Assembly: GCF_940670765.1 (NCBI RefSeq)
Contig: NZ_CALNVW010000025.1
Coordinates: forward strand, 62,001-126,000
Length of the DNA stretch: 64,000 bases
Origin: Streptomyces sp. A 4/2
Lineage (GTDB): Bacteria; Actinomycetota; Actinomycetes; Streptomycetales; Streptomycetaceae
Reading direction: 5' to 3'
Shown here: one piece after another, positions 16,354 to 25,067 of the stretch
Layout of the letters: every line of letters begins with the position of its first letter
Position numbering within the stretch: the stretch's first letter is position 1
Program-made: the position numbers and the translations under genes
Notes under the pieces: generated by a model
Database searches by the model: none
Seen by the model: only the letters and a program-made list of their open reading frames with translations
Told to the model about the DNA's origin: nothing

Positions 16354-17628
16354 GTGATTGACCTTCGCCTGCTCCGTGAGGACCCCGACCGTGTTCGCGC
16401 CTCCCAGCGCGCCCGTGGAGAGGACGTCGCCCTCGTCGACGCCCTGCTCTCCGCCGACGAACGGCGCAGGTCGTCCGGGCTCCGCTTCGACGAACTGCGC
16501 TCCGAGCAGAAATCGCTCGGCAAGCTGATCCCCAAGGCGTCGGGTGACGAGAAGGCCGAGCTGCTCAAGAAGACGGGCCAGCTCGCCGCAGCCGTCAAGG
16601 CGGCCGACGCCGAGCAGAACGAGGCCGACGAGGAGACCAGGCGCCTCCTGCTCCAGTTGGGCAACCTCGTGCACCCCGACGTACCGGTCGGCGGCGAGGA
16701 GGACTTCACCGTCCTGGAGACGCACGGCACGATCCGCGACTTCGCGGCCGAGGGTTTCGAGCCCAAGGACCACCTGGAGCTCGGCGAACTGCTGCACGCC
16801 ATCGACACCGAACGCGGCGCGAAGGTCTCGGGCTCGCGCTTCTACTACATGACGGGCGTCGGCGCGCTGCTCGAACTGGCGCTGATCAACGCCGCGATCG
16901 CCCAGGCCACCGAGGCCGGGTTCATCCCGATGCTGACGCCCGCGCTGGTCCGCCCGCGCGCCATGGAGGGCACCGGCTTCCTCGGCCAGGCCGCCGAGAA
17001 CGTCTACCACCTGGAGAAGGACGACTACTACCTGGTCGGCACCTCCGAGGTCCCGCTGGCCGGGTACCACATGGACGAGATCATCGAGGCCGACCAGCTC
17101 CCGCTGCGGTACGCGGGCTACTCGCCCTGCTACCGCCGCGAGGCCGGTACGTACGGCAAGGACACCCGGGGCATCTTCCGGGTGCACCAGTTCAACAAGG
17201 TCGAGATGTTCTCGTACGTCCACCCCGACGACGCGGCGGCCGAGCACCAGCGGCTCCTGGAGTGGGAGAAGCAGTGGCTGACCGGCCTCGAACTGCCCTT
17301 CCAGGTGATCGATGTGGCCACCGGTGACCTGGGGGCCTCGGCATCCCGGAAGTTCGACTGCGAGGCGTGGATCCCGACCCAGGGCAAGTACCGCGAGCTG
17401 ACCTCGGCGTCGAACTGCGACGGATTCCAGGCGCGCCGCCTGTCGGTCCGGATGCGCGAGGGCAAGAAGGTCCAGCCGCTCTCGACGCTCAACGGCACGC
17501 TCTGCGCCGTACCGCGCACGATCGTGGCGATCCTGGAGAACCACCAGCTCGCCGACGGCTCGGTCCGGGTGCCGCCGGTGCTGCGTCCGTACCTCGGTGG
17601 CCGGGAGACCCTCGACCCCGTCAAGTAG
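16354..17628 (+). CDS. serS: Seryl-tRNA synthetase
   Basis: A 424-residue class II aminoacyl-tRNA synthetase charging tRNA-Ser. GTG 16354 starts [18 protein letters not shown], the universal SerRS N-terminus, so the start is secure despite a weak ribosome site. Residues about 30-110 form the long antiparallel coiled-coil arm. The catalytic core follows: [16 protein letters not shown], motif 2 around [22 protein letters not shown], and motif 3 [19 protein letters not shown]. It is complete and of standard length. The following HAD gene starts 49 bases downstream and may be cotranscribed. Confidence 0.96.
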   Translation: MIDLRLLREDPDRVRASQRARGEDVALVDALLSADERRRSSGLRFDELRSEQKSLGKLIPKASGDEKAELLKKTGQLAAAVKAADAEQNEADEETRRLLLQLGNLVHPDVPVGGEEDFTVLETHGTIRDFAAEGFEPKDHLELGELLHAIDTERGAKVSGSRFYYMTGVGALLELALINAAIAQATEAGFIPMLTPALVRPRAMEGTGFLGQAAENVYHLEKDDYYLVGTSEVPLAGYHMDEIIEADQLPLRYAGYSPCYRREAGTYGKDTRGIFRVHQFNKVEMFSYVHPDDAAAEHQRLLEWEKQWLTGLELPFQVIDVATGDLGASASRKFDCEAWIPTQGKYRELTSASNCDGFQARRLSVRMREGKKVQPLSTLNGTLCAVPRTIVAILENHQLADGSVRVPPVLRPYLGGRETLDPVK

Positions 17629-17677
17629 GACCGCGGTCCAGGACCGCCCGGCGAAGACGTCTGGAGCCTCTGCCCAC

Positions 17678-18496
17678 GTGAAATCTGCCCTGCCCTACAA
17701 GCTGGTCGCGACCGACCTCGACGGCACACTGCTGCGCGAGGACGGGTCGGTCTCGGAGCGCACCCGTGACGCACTCGCCGCGGTCACCGCGGCGGGTGCG
17801 GCGCACATCGTCGTCACCGGCCGGGCCGCGCCGTGGACCCGGCACGTCCTCGACGACCTGGGCTACCAGGGGCTCGCGGTGTGCGCACAGGGGGCGCAGA
17901 TCTACCACGCGGGCGAGGGCCGGCTGCTCACGTCGGTGACCCTGGACCGTCGGCTGGCCGCGCTCGCGATCGCCAAGATCGAGGCCGGGACCGGACCGCT
18001 GGCCCTGGCCGTGAGCCGGGACGGCCTGGACGGCGAGGTGCTGGTGAGCGCGGACTTCCGCCCGCACGACGGCCCGCTGCCCGTGGTGCCGTTCGAGGAC
18101 CCCGCCGAGCTGTGGTCGCAGCCGCTGAACAAGGTCTACATACAGCACCCGGAACTGAGCGACGACGCCCTCGCACAGACCGCGCGGCAGGTGGTCGGAA
18201 ACCTCGTGGACGTGGTGATGGCCGGCCCTGGCGTGGTGGAGATCCTGCCGCTGGGGCTGAACAAGGCGACGGGCCTGTCACTGGCGGCGCGGCGGCTGAA
18301 GCTCACCGCCGCGGACACGATCGCGTTCGGGGACATGCCGAACGACATCCCGATGTTCGGGTGGGCCGCGCGGGGTGTGGCCATGGCCAATGCGCACGAC
18401 TCGCTGAAGAGCGTGGCGCACGAGGTCACGTCCTCGAACGAGGACGACGGCATCGCCGTGGTGCTGGAGCGGCTCCTCCAGGGGCCTCGGATCTGA
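17678..18496 (+). CDS. HAD superfamily (Cof-type) phosphatase
   Basis: A 272-residue HAD-IIB hydrolase. GTG 17678 has GGAG 12 bases upstream; the protein starts MKSALPYKLVATDLDGTLL. Motif I is DLDGTLL (nucleophile and acid Asp), motif II VVTGRA, motif III the Lys in LNKATGLSL, and motif IV GDMPNDIPM; the C2-type cap lies between II and III. Substrates of such enzymes are sugar phosphates, nucleotides or FMN-like compounds and cannot be read from sequence. A paralogue with the same architecture lies at 31794-32648. It follows serS in the same direction. Confidence 0.9.
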   Translation: MKSALPYKLVATDLDGTLLREDGSVSERTRDALAAVTAAGAAHIVVTGRAAPWTRHVLDDLGYQGLAVCAQGAQIYHAGEGRLLTSVTLDRRLAALAIAKIEAGTGPLALAVSRDGLDGEVLVSADFRPHDGPLPVVPFEDPAELWSQPLNKVYIQHPELSDDALAQTARQVVGNLVDVVMAGPGVVEILPLGLNKATGLSLAARRLKLTAADTIAFGDMPNDIPMFGWAARGVAMANAHDSLKSVAHEVTSSNEDDGIAVVLERLLQGPRI

Positions 18497-18831
18497 ACGC
18501 GTCGCCGGGAAGGCGGGACCGTGCGATGGGCACGGACCCGCCCCGGGCGACTGTCCGGGTGGCACGTCGGAGGGTGATGTGAACACTCCGGTGCCCGACC
18601 CGAACCGCCCCGCTGGGAGCCGGGCGGACTCGATCTCTCGGTCCTGGCCCCGCTCCTCTCCCGGCCCTGTGGTGTGCTGAGCGCCGTACCGCCCAGCCCA
18701 ACCACTGTGCCCGGACCGGGAGTTCACCGCTACTGGTTTTCCGTTCGACTGCTGTACGAAAATGGCGCGCATGCAGTTGTAGGATGACTGGGCAATGGGG
18801 TGAATCGGTGAACGGTTGGATGTGAGTCGGC
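18497..18831. other. Intergenic region upstream of the FCD regulator
   Basis: 335 bases with no gene I can support. TAGGAT at 18780-18785 could be a -10 element about 50 bases before the regulator start; no good -35 is visible. No clear terminator for the HAD gene. Confidence 0.4.
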
Positions 18832-19506
18832 ATGGCACTGCAAGCAGCGGGACGGCACTCCCTGGTGGACACGGTCGTCGAACAGCTGCGGACCCAGCTG
18901 GCCGACGGCGAGTGGGGGGTCGGCGACCGCATCCCCACCGAGCACGATCTCGCCGAGCAGCTCGGTGTCGGGCGCAACACCGTCCGCGAGGCGGTACGGG
19001 TGCTGGTGCACGCCGGACTGCTGGAGTCCCGCCAGGGCAACGGCACCTTCGTACGCTCGACGGCCGACCCGTCCGCCGTGCTGCGCACCCTGCGGCACGC
19101 GGGCGTGCTCGACGTCCTGGAGCTGCGGGTCGGGCTGGAGGCGGAAGCGGCGCGGCTGGCCTCGGTGCGGCGGGACGCGAACGATCTGGCCCGGCTGCGG
19201 GGCGCGCTGACCGCCCTGGGCGAGCAGGGCGACCGGGCCGCCGCCGCGGATCTGGAGTTCCATCTGGCCGTGGTCGAAGCCACCCACAACCCGATGTTCA
19301 CCGAGGTCTACCGCTTCTTCGCCACCCAGGTCCACGAGGTGCTGAGCACCGCGATCGGGGACGGCGAGATGCCGCCGATCGACCTGGGAACACACCGGGC
19401 GCTGGTCGACGCCATCGAGAGCGGCGATCCGCAGGCGGCCGACCGGGTCGCGCGCGCGCTCCTCCAGGAGCCGATCGACGCGGTCAGCGCGCTGCTCGCG
19501 CGCTGA
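18832..19506 (+). CDS. GntR/FadR family transcriptional regulator (FCD domain)
   Basis: A 224-residue DNA-binding protein. Residues about 10-75 form the GntR winged helix: SLVDTVVEQLRTQLADGEWGVGDRIPTE, then the recognition helix in GVGRNTVREAVRVL and the wing RQGNGTFV. Residues about 90-215 are an FCD effector domain; the metal-ligating pattern is seen in DLEFHLAVVEATHN and GTHRALVDAI. These regulators usually sense carboxylic acids. The MFS transporter gene follows 65 bases downstream in the same direction, so the regulator probably controls that transporter. Confidence 0.9.
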   Translation: MALQAAGRHSLVDTVVEQLRTQLADGEWGVGDRIPTEHDLAEQLGVGRNTVREAVRVLVHAGLLESRQGNGTFVRSTADPSAVLRTLRHAGVLDVLELRVGLEAEAARLASVRRDANDLARLRGALTALGEQGDRAAAADLEFHLAVVEATHNPMFTEVYRFFATQVHEVLSTAIGDGEMPPIDLGTHRALVDAIESGDPQAADRVARALLQEPIDAVSALLAR

Positions 19507-19571
19507 CACCGCTCCCTTCTCCCGCCGCCTCCCCCGCTCTCCTCCTGTCGCTCTTCAGAAAGGGGCCTGTT

Positions 19572-20831
19572 TTGTCACGCCCGGATTCGGACCAGTTGCT
19601 CCCCGACGCGGAGGCCGACGTCCGGCCGTCCGCCGAGGGGATCGCCGCACGGCGCGCGCTGCTCGCCCACCCCGTGGTCCTGCTCGTCGGCATCGTGCTC
19701 GCCTCGCTCAACATGCGGGCGGCGCTGGCCAGCGTGTCGCCCCTGGTCAGCGAGATCAGCTCCACGTTCGGCCTCTCGTCGACGGCGTCGAGCCTGGTGA
19801 CCTCGGTGCCTGTGCTGTTCCTCGGGGTGGGCGCGGCGATCGCCCCCTGGCTGGCCCGCCGCTTCGGTACCGAGGTGGTGCTGTTGTGCGCGCTCGTCCT
19901 GCTCGGCATCGGCATTCTGGTCCGGGTACTGCCGTCGGTGTTCGCGCTGTACGGCGGCGGAGTGCTGGCCGGTACCGCGATAGCCCTGCTCAACGTGTTG
20001 ATGCCGGGGCTGATCAAGCGGGACTTCCCGGACCGGGCGGCGTCGATGACGTCCGTGTACACGGGCGCGATGATCGCCGGGGCCACGCTCTGCGCCGCCG
20101 CCTCGGTACCGCTGGAGAAGGCGTTCGGGAACAGCTGGCAGGCGTCGCTCGCCTTCTGGTCCCTGCTGGCGGCGGTCGCCGCGGTGGCCTGGCTGCCGCA
20201 GGTACTGATCGCCCGCGGCCGTACGGGTCACGAGGTACGCGTCACCCCGGCCGGGCCGCCCCGGAGCGTCTGGCGCTCCGCGCTGGCCTGGCAGGTCACG
20301 CTGTTCATGGGGCTCCAGTCGGTGTGGACGTACGTCCTCATCGCCTGGATGCCGACGATCTTCACGGATCACGGGATGAGCCGGTCGACGGCCGGAGCGA
20401 TCTTCGCGTTCAACAATCTGATCCAGGTCGCGGGCGCGTTCGGCGTCCCCCTGCTGGCGGGCCGTATGCGCAGCCAGCGCCCGCTGGTCGCGCTGGTCAC
20501 CTCGATGGTGGCCGTCGGCTACGCGGGCCTGATGATCGCCCCGGTGTCCGGCGCCTGGCTGTGGTCGGCGGTTCTCGGCATCGGCCAGGGCGGCGGGGTG
20601 GGACTGGCCCTGACCATGATCGTGCTGCGTTCGGGCGACGCACAGACGGCGGCCCGGCTGTCCGGAATGGCACAGACGGTGGGCTACCTGCTCGCGGCGG
20701 CCGGTCCGCTGACGGCGGGCGCGGTGTACCAGGCGACGGGCGACTGGACGCTGCCGATCTCGCTGGTGCTGGGGGTGTGCGCGGCGGCCCTGGTGGTGGG
20801 CCTGTTCGCGGCCCGCGACCGGAAGGTCTAG
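19572..20831 (+). CDS. MFS transporter of the CynX/NimT type
   Basis: A 419-residue, 12-helix major facilitator. The start is taken as TTG 19572 (MSRPDSDQLLPD), with AAAGGGG at 19559-19565 six bases upstream. Features typical of the cyanate/nitroimidazole transporter family are LASLNMRAALASVSPL in helix 1, SSLVTSVPVLFLGVGA, GTAIALLNVLMPGLIKRDFP, the second-half start WQVTLFMGLQSVWTYVLIAWMP, and LGIGQGGGVGLALTMIVLRS. The substrate is unknown; members export or import small anions and drugs. It is paired with the FCD regulator upstream. Confidence 0.88.
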   Translation: MSRPDSDQLLPDAEADVRPSAEGIAARRALLAHPVVLLVGIVLASLNMRAALASVSPLVSEISSTFGLSSTASSLVTSVPVLFLGVGAAIAPWLARRFGTEVVLLCALVLLGIGILVRVLPSVFALYGGGVLAGTAIALLNVLMPGLIKRDFPDRAASMTSVYTGAMIAGATLCAAASVPLEKAFGNSWQASLAFWSLLAAVAAVAWLPQVLIARGRTGHEVRVTPAGPPRSVWRSALAWQVTLFMGLQSVWTYVLIAWMPTIFTDHGMSRSTAGAIFAFNNLIQVAGAFGVPLLAGRMRSQRPLVALVTSMVAVGYAGLMIAPVSGAWLWSAVLGIGQGGGVGLALTMIVLRSGDAQTAARLSGMAQTVGYLLAAAGPLTAGAVYQATGDWTLPISLVLGVCAAALVVGLFAARDRKV

Positions 20832-20849
20832 CCGGGAGCTGCGCGGAAG

Positions 20850-21455
20850 TTGCCGGACGGGATTCATCTCCGTACGGAGGACGTGGCGCGGTACTTCGCG
20901 GTATCCACAGACGCCGTCCACAGCATCGTCAGGCGGCACCGCGAAGAGCTGCAGACCAACGGGCTGACCACTCTGAAAGGCCCTGACCTGCACTCCTTTG
21001 AACTGGTCATTTTGACCAGTTCAAAGGACGGCGCCCCGGAAAGTTATCCACAGGGGCGTGCGCACCTGCGTCTCTACACCCGCAGGACCGTCCTCAACAT
21101 CGCCATGCTGCTGCGTGACAGCGAGGTCGCCCGTCGCGTCCGCACGTACCTTCTCGACGCCGAGGAGTCCCGTCCCGCGGTGGCCGTGTTCGATCCTCGG
21201 TACGACGGGATCGACCGCCGCGTCACCGATCTGGAGTCCGCGATGGGCGAGGTCGGGCCCGTGCTGCGGGAGCTGGGGCCGGTGCTGACCCGCATGTCGC
21301 ACCGGCTGGAGGCGATGGACCGGCGGCTCGACGCCACCAACCGGGTCCTCGGCGCGATGAGCGTCCGTCTCTCCGACGTCATCCAGGACGTCGCGGAGAT
21401 CAAGCGGGCGCTGCCACCGGTTCCCCGTCAGCGGCGTGGCAGCCGGCGGCGCTGA
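20850..21455 (+). CDS. KilA/antirepressor-like DNA-binding protein of unknown role
   Basis: A 201-residue protein, start TTG 20850 (MPDGIHLRTEDVARYF) with only a weak ribosome site. Residues 5-40 look like a helix-turn-helix (LRTEDVARYFAVSTDAVHSIVRRHREEL), followed by a strand-rich part ending RLYTRRTVLNIAMLLRDSEVARRVRTYLLDAEE, a layout I associate with phage antirepressor/KilA-N-type proteins that are widespread single genes in actinomycetes. The C-terminal half (about 115-190) is a predicted coiled coil (VTDLESAMGEVGPVLREL, then LTRMSHRLEAMDRRLDAT). A perfect 33-bp palindrome lies inside its coding sequence at 20995-21027. No phage genes surround it. Confidence 0.7.
   Translation: MPDGIHLRTEDVARYFAVSTDAVHSIVRRHREELQTNGLTTLKGPDLHSFELVILTSSKDGAPESYPQGRAHLRLYTRRTVLNIAMLLRDSEVARRVRTYLLDAEESRPAVAVFDPRYDGIDRRVTDLESAMGEVGPVLRELGPVLTRMSHRLEAMDRRLDATNRVLGAMSVRLSDVIQDVAEIKRALPPVPRQRRGSRRR
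20995..21027. repeat. Perfect 15-bp inverted repeat with 3-base loop inside a coding region
   Basis: CCTTTGAACTGGTCA (20995-21009) and its exact reverse complement (21013-21027) flank TTT. It encodes part of SFELVILTSSKDG. The sequence is strikingly AT-rich for this genome, and 16 bases downstream is a TTATCCACA 9-mer (21044-21052). Confidence 0.9.
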
Positions 21456-21476
21456 CCCTCTGAGCAAGGGCACCGC

Positions 21477-21518
21477 ACGACGGCGGGGCCGGAGCTGATG
21501 CCCCGGCCCCGCCGTCGT
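21477..21518. terminator. Bidirectional hairpin terminator between convergent genes
   Basis: ACGACGGCGGGGCCGG (21477-21492) pairs perfectly over 16 bp with 21503-21518 around a 10-base loop. It lies between the stop codons of the KilA-like gene and the ABC permease gene, so it can stop transcription from both sides. Confidence 0.8.
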
Positions 21519-21533
21519 CGTACTCCTGGTGTC

Positions 21534-22253
21534 TCACTCGTCGCCGGCGAGCGTCAGCCTGCGCAGTTTCTGTCCCGCGTACCAGGTGGCCAGGACGGTG
21601 ACCGCCACCAGCAGCACCACCGACAGCGGCAGTCCGACGTCCGACGTGATGGCCCCCGGTGCGCCGATCTTCTCGGCCAGGGACAGCGACCACTGCTGGA
21701 TGCTGAGCGTGCGCGCCCCCGAGACGAAGCTGCCGAAGAGGGTCTCCCAGACCAGGGCGTAGACCAGTCCGGCGACGACCGCGTGCCGGGTGATCGTGCC
21801 GAGGAGCAGGAAGACCGCGGCGTACGCGATGGACGCGACCAGTGCGGCGACCGTGTAGGCGATCGCGATCTGGTGGCCGTTGCCGTTGAGGATCATGCCC
21901 GCGATGAACGTCGGGATCGCGGAGAACGCCATCGTCACGGCGATCGCGACGATGAGTTTCGTGAAGATGATCGTGGGCCGCTTCACCGGCTTGGCGAGCA
22001 GATAGACGATCGAGCCGTCGTCGATCTCCGGGCCGATCGCTCCCGTACCGGCGATGACACCGATCAGCGGCACCATCGTGGCCATGGCGAAGCCGCCGAG
22101 CACATCGGTGGCGACCCCGTCGTCGGCGCCGCTGAAGCCGCGTACCGCTACGGAGATCACGATCAGCAGCGCGGGCAGGATGAACAGAATCGCGGCTCGG
22201 CGGCGGCCGAGCAGGGCCCGGTAGGTGAGCCGGGCGACTGTGGGGTTGTACAT
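21534..22253 (-). CDS. ABC transporter permease (ABC-2 type)
   Basis: A 239-residue membrane protein with six hydrophobic helices: AAILFILPALLIVISVAV, then MATMVPLIGVIAGTGAIG, IIFTKLIVAIAVTMAFSAIPTFI and further. The conserved PEIDDGSIVYLLAKPVKR segment is typical of ABC-2 permeases. ATG 22253 is preferred because AAAGGAG then lies 11 bases away; GTG 22262 is in frame but only 2 bases from that site. It is the last gene of a four-gene operon and pairs with the ATPase at 22271-23182. Substrate unknown. Confidence 0.87.
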   Translation of the reverse strand: MYNPTVARLTYRALLGRRRAAILFILPALLIVISVAVRGFSGADDGVATDVLGGFAMATMVPLIGVIAGTGAIGPEIDDGSIVYLLAKPVKRPTIIFTKLIVAIAVTMAFSAIPTFIAGMILNGNGHQIAIAYTVAALVASIAYAAVFLLLGTITRHAVVAGLVYALVWETLFGSFVSGARTLSIQQWSLSLAEKIGAPGAITSDVGLPLSVVLLVAVTVLATWYAGQKLRRLTLAGDE

Positions 22254-22270
22254 GGACGTCACAGCTCCTT

Positions 22271-23182
22271 TCAGGCCGCTACGAGGTACGAGAAGACCGA
22301 TTCCAGGGACTCGTCCGAGGGCGAGACGGTGAGGAGCCGGATGCCGTGCTCACGGGCCACGCGCGGCAGCAGCTCCGTGAAGCGGCCGAAGTCGACCGCC
22401 TGGATGCGCAGCGCGCCCTCCGTGACGTCCACCTCGATCCCGGCGGTGGACGGGTCGGCGATCAGTGCGGCGGCCAGTACCCGGTCGTCGCTGGACCGTA
22501 CGAGGTAGCGGTGCGGACGGTCCGTCATCAGCCGGCGGATCTTGCGGAAGTCGCCGGAGGCGGCATGCCGTCCCGCCACGATCACCTCGATGTGCGAGGC
22601 GAGTTGCTCGACCTCCTCCAGGATGTGCGAGGAGAACAGCACCGTGCGGCCCTCCGCGCCCATCCGCCGCAGCAGATCCATCAGCTGCATGCGCTGGCGC
22701 GGGTCCATGCCGTTGAAGGGCTCGTCGAGGAGCAGCACGCTGGGGTCGTGGACCAGGGCGGACGCCATCTTCACGCGCTGGCGCATGCCCTTGCTGTACG
22801 TCGCGATCTTGCGGTCCTGTGCCTGCTCCATCTCGACCGTGGCGAGGGCCTGTTGTGCGGCGCGCTCGTTCAGTCCGTGGAGTTCGGCGTTGGCGACGAC
22901 GAACTCACGGCCCGTGAGGAAGTCGTACATCGCCTCCCGTTCGGGCACGATGCCGATCTTCCGGTAGACGGTCTCGTTCTGCCAGATCGTCTCGCCGTCG
23001 AGGGTGACCGCGCCCGTGGAGGGGGCGAGGAAGCCGCCCATCATGTTGATGAGGGTGGACTTGCCCGCGCCGTTGGGGCCGAGGAGGCCGGTGACGCCGG
23101 GGCCGACCGTCATGGTGATGTCGTTGACCGCCACCACGTTGCCGAACCAGCGCGAGGTGTGGTCGATGTTGATCGTGGTCAC
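22271..23182 (-). CDS. ABC transporter ATP-binding protein
   Basis: A 303-residue ATPase. GTG 23182 overlaps the stop of the upstream permease (GTGA), which fixes the start (MTTINIDHTSRWFG). The Walker A box is GPNGAGKST, the Q-loop region is near YRKIGIVPERE, the signature is YSKGMRQRV, Walker B VLLLDEP, followed by FNGMDPRQR and the switch His in SSHILEEVEQL. The DLR/YSKGM form and the C-terminal extra domain (about 225-303) are typical of the CcmA/NatA-like ABC-2 class, often exporters of drugs, lipids or peptides. Partner permease is immediately downstream. Confidence 0.93.
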   Translation of the reverse strand: MTTINIDHTSRWFGNVVAVNDITMTVGPGVTGLLGPNGAGKSTLINMMGGFLAPSTGAVTLDGETIWQNETVYRKIGIVPEREAMYDFLTGREFVVANAELHGLNERAAQQALATVEMEQAQDRKIATYSKGMRQRVKMASALVHDPSVLLLDEPFNGMDPRQRMQLMDLLRRMGAEGRTVLFSSHILEEVEQLASHIEVIVAGRHAASGDFRKIRRLMTDRPHRYLVRSSDDRVLAAALIADPSTAGIEVDVTEGALRIQAVDFGRFTELLPRVAREHGIRLLTVSPSDESLESVFSYLVAA

Positions 23183-24060
23183 AGCCCGACCTTCCGGTAG
23201 CGGCGCATCAGGACGGCGTACGAGCCGGCGATGAGCGCGAGAACGACGAGCAGATAGACCACACCGACACCGGCTCCCGGGCCCACTCCCCCGGGGAAGT
23301 CGGAGGTGGCGCCGAGGAAGGCGGTCTGTACGCCGTCGATCAGGGTGATCGGGGAGAACAGGCCGAGCCAGCTGACCGCTCCGGTCGCACCCTGGGAGAA
23401 GGCGATGGCCTGGACGGTGGAGACCGCGCCGTAGGTGATGGTCAGTACGGCGATGACGGCCGCGACGCCGAAGCCACGGCGCGGGGTGAGCGCGGCGACG
23501 ACCAGGGCGATGCCGGAGAAGAGCAGTGAGAGGAGCGCCACCGAGACCAGTCCCTGGCCGAACCCCTTGGTCTGGTCGGCGAAGTCGAGTTTGGCGAGGA
23601 GCCCGCCGATATAGAGGATCACGATCGGCGTCGCGGTCAGTGCGAACAGGGCCGAGGCCATCGCGGCGTACTTGGCGAGGACGTAGTCGACGCGTTCGAT
23701 GGGGCGCGAGAAGTAGAGCGGGATGGACTTGAACCGCAGGTCGCGGGAGACGGACTGCGGGGCCTGCGCGGCGAGGTACAGGCCGATGATCGCCTGGGTG
23801 ACGATCGCGTACTGCGTGTAGTCCAGCGGCAGGGCCTTCGCCTTGGTCGCCACGGCGACCGCCACGATGATCGCGGCGGGCACGCACATCACGCCGAAGA
23901 GGATCATCGGCAGCACCTTGGACTTGGCCGAACGGCCCAGCCCGTAGGACCCGCGCAGGGACTGCGAGAAGAGGGAGCGGCGGGCGTAGGCACGGCCCAG
24001 GCGCTGGCCGTCGTACTTCCGGTATCCGATGTTGTGGATCTGGGTGGTCTCGGTACTCAT
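23179..24060 (-). CDS. ABC transporter permease (ABC-2 type)
   Basis: A 293-residue membrane protein. ATG 24060 overlaps the stop of the upstream ATPase gene (ATGA). The N-terminus is an amphipathic cytoplasmic segment (IHNIGYRKYDGQRLGRAYARRSLFSQS), the usual start of a Streptomyces family whose permeases carry RYDGxRxGR. Six helices follow, the first VLPMILFGVMCVPAAIIVAV and the last VVYLLVVLALIAGSYAVLM; the loop SRDLRFKSIPLYFSRPIERVDYVLAKY matches the conserved ABC-2 coupling region. Substrate unknown. Confidence 0.88.
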   Translation of the reverse strand: MSTETTQIHNIGYRKYDGQRLGRAYARRSLFSQSLRGSYGLGRSAKSKVLPMILFGVMCVPAAIIVAVAVATKAKALPLDYTQYAIVTQAIIGLYLAAQAPQSVSRDLRFKSIPLYFSRPIERVDYVLAKYAAMASALFALTATPIVILYIGGLLAKLDFADQTKGFGQGLVSVALLSLLFSGIALVVAALTPRRGFGVAAVIAVLTITYGAVSTVQAIAFSQGATGAVSWLGLFSPITLIDGVQTAFLGATSDFPGGVGPGAGVGVVYLLVVLALIAGSYAVLMRRYRKVGL

Positions 24061-25067
24061 CGCGCCTGCACCTCCTGCTTCTGCTGTCCCTGTTGCTGCG
24101 CGGGCGGGGAGTGGTCGGTGGCTTGCGAACGGTCGGTGTGGAAGACCTCGGCGATGTGGTGGCGGCGCTGTTCCATCCGTACGAGCCCCAGGCCCAGGTC
24201 GGCGACCGTGTCGCGCACCAGGTCGTAGGTCTCCTCGCCGGACGCTTCGACCAGCAGGATGTGACCGGCGCCCGGCAGTCCCTCCTCGACGCCCTCGTGC
24301 AGGGTCACTCCCGCGGCGGCCAGCGTCTCGCGCAGCACCTGCGTACCGTCCGGGTGCGTGTCGGTGTCCGTGACCTCGACCGCCAGCGTCGCGGTGGTCT
24401 GGGTGAAGTCGCTGGTGGAGCTGGAGCGGAGCAGCGTGCCGCCGTCGATGACGACGACGTGGTCGCAGGTGCGTTCCAGTTCACCGAGGAGGTGTGACGT
24501 GACCAGGACCGAGATGCCGAAGTCCGTGTGGACCCGGCGGATCAGCGCGAGCATCTCGTCGCGGCCGACCGGGTCCAGGCCGTTGGTCGGCTCGTCGAGG
24601 AGCACCAACTGCGGGTCGTGGACCAGCGCCTGGGCCAGCTTCACCCGCTGTTTCATCCCGGTCGAGTAGCCGCCGATGGGTCGGTAGCGCTCCTCGTACA
24701 GGCCGACGTGGCGCAGCGTGTCCGCGGTGCGCTCGCGTGCCGCGGTGAGCGGCAGTCCGGACATGCGCGCCATGTGGACGACGAACTCGGTGGCCGAGAC
24801 GTCGGGCGGCAGGCAGTCGTGTTCGGGCATGTATCCGACGCGCTCACGGATCTCGGCGCCGCTGGTGGCGACATCGAGTCCGAGCACGGCGGCCCGGCCT
24901 TCCGTGGCGGGGGACAGCCCCAACAGGATCTTGATCAACGTGGACTTGCCGGCTCCGTTGGCGCCCACCAGGCCGGTCACACCGGGTCCGATGTCCAAGG
25001 AGAGCCGGTCAAGTGCGGTCACCCTCGGGAACCGCTTGCTCAGGCTTTCGGTCGCGATCACAGTCAC
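24057..25067 (-). CDS. ABC transporter ATP-binding protein
   Basis: First gene of the ABC operon, 336 residues from GTG 25067 (MTVIATESLSKRFPRVTAL); the frame is open to ATG 25088 but neither start has a clear ribosome site. Walker A GANGAGKST, the VGYMPEHDCLPPD segment after the Q-loop, signature YSTGMKQRV, Walker B LVLLDEPTNGLDP, and switch His in TSHLLGELERT. The C-terminus ends in a Gln-rich tail (PAQQQGQQKQEVQ). It and the ATPase at 22271 are divergent in sequence, so the operon may form two pairs or one hetero-complex. Confidence 0.92.
   Translation of the reverse strand: MTVIATESLSKRFPRVTALDRLSLDIGPGVTGLVGANGAGKSTLIKILLGLSPATEGRAAVLGLDVATSGAEIRERVGYMPEHDCLPPDVSATEFVVHMARMSGLPLTAARERTADTLRHVGLYEERYRPIGGYSTGMKQRVKLAQALVHDPQLVLLDEPTNGLDPVGRDEMLALIRRVHTDFGISVLVTSHLLGELERTCDHVVVIDGGTLLRSSSTSDFTQTTATLAVEVTDTDTHPDGTQVLRETLAAAGVTLHEGVEEGLPGAGHILLVEASGEETYDLVRDTVADLGLGLVRMEQRRHHIAEVFHTDRSQATDHSPPAQQQGQQKQEVQAR

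Noticed and set aside
17672-17682. CACGTGAAA half-site at the HAD gene start as a third parS
   Set aside because: Only one half of the palindrome matches (GCCCACGTGAAAT); the left arm is lost, so it fails as a ParB site.
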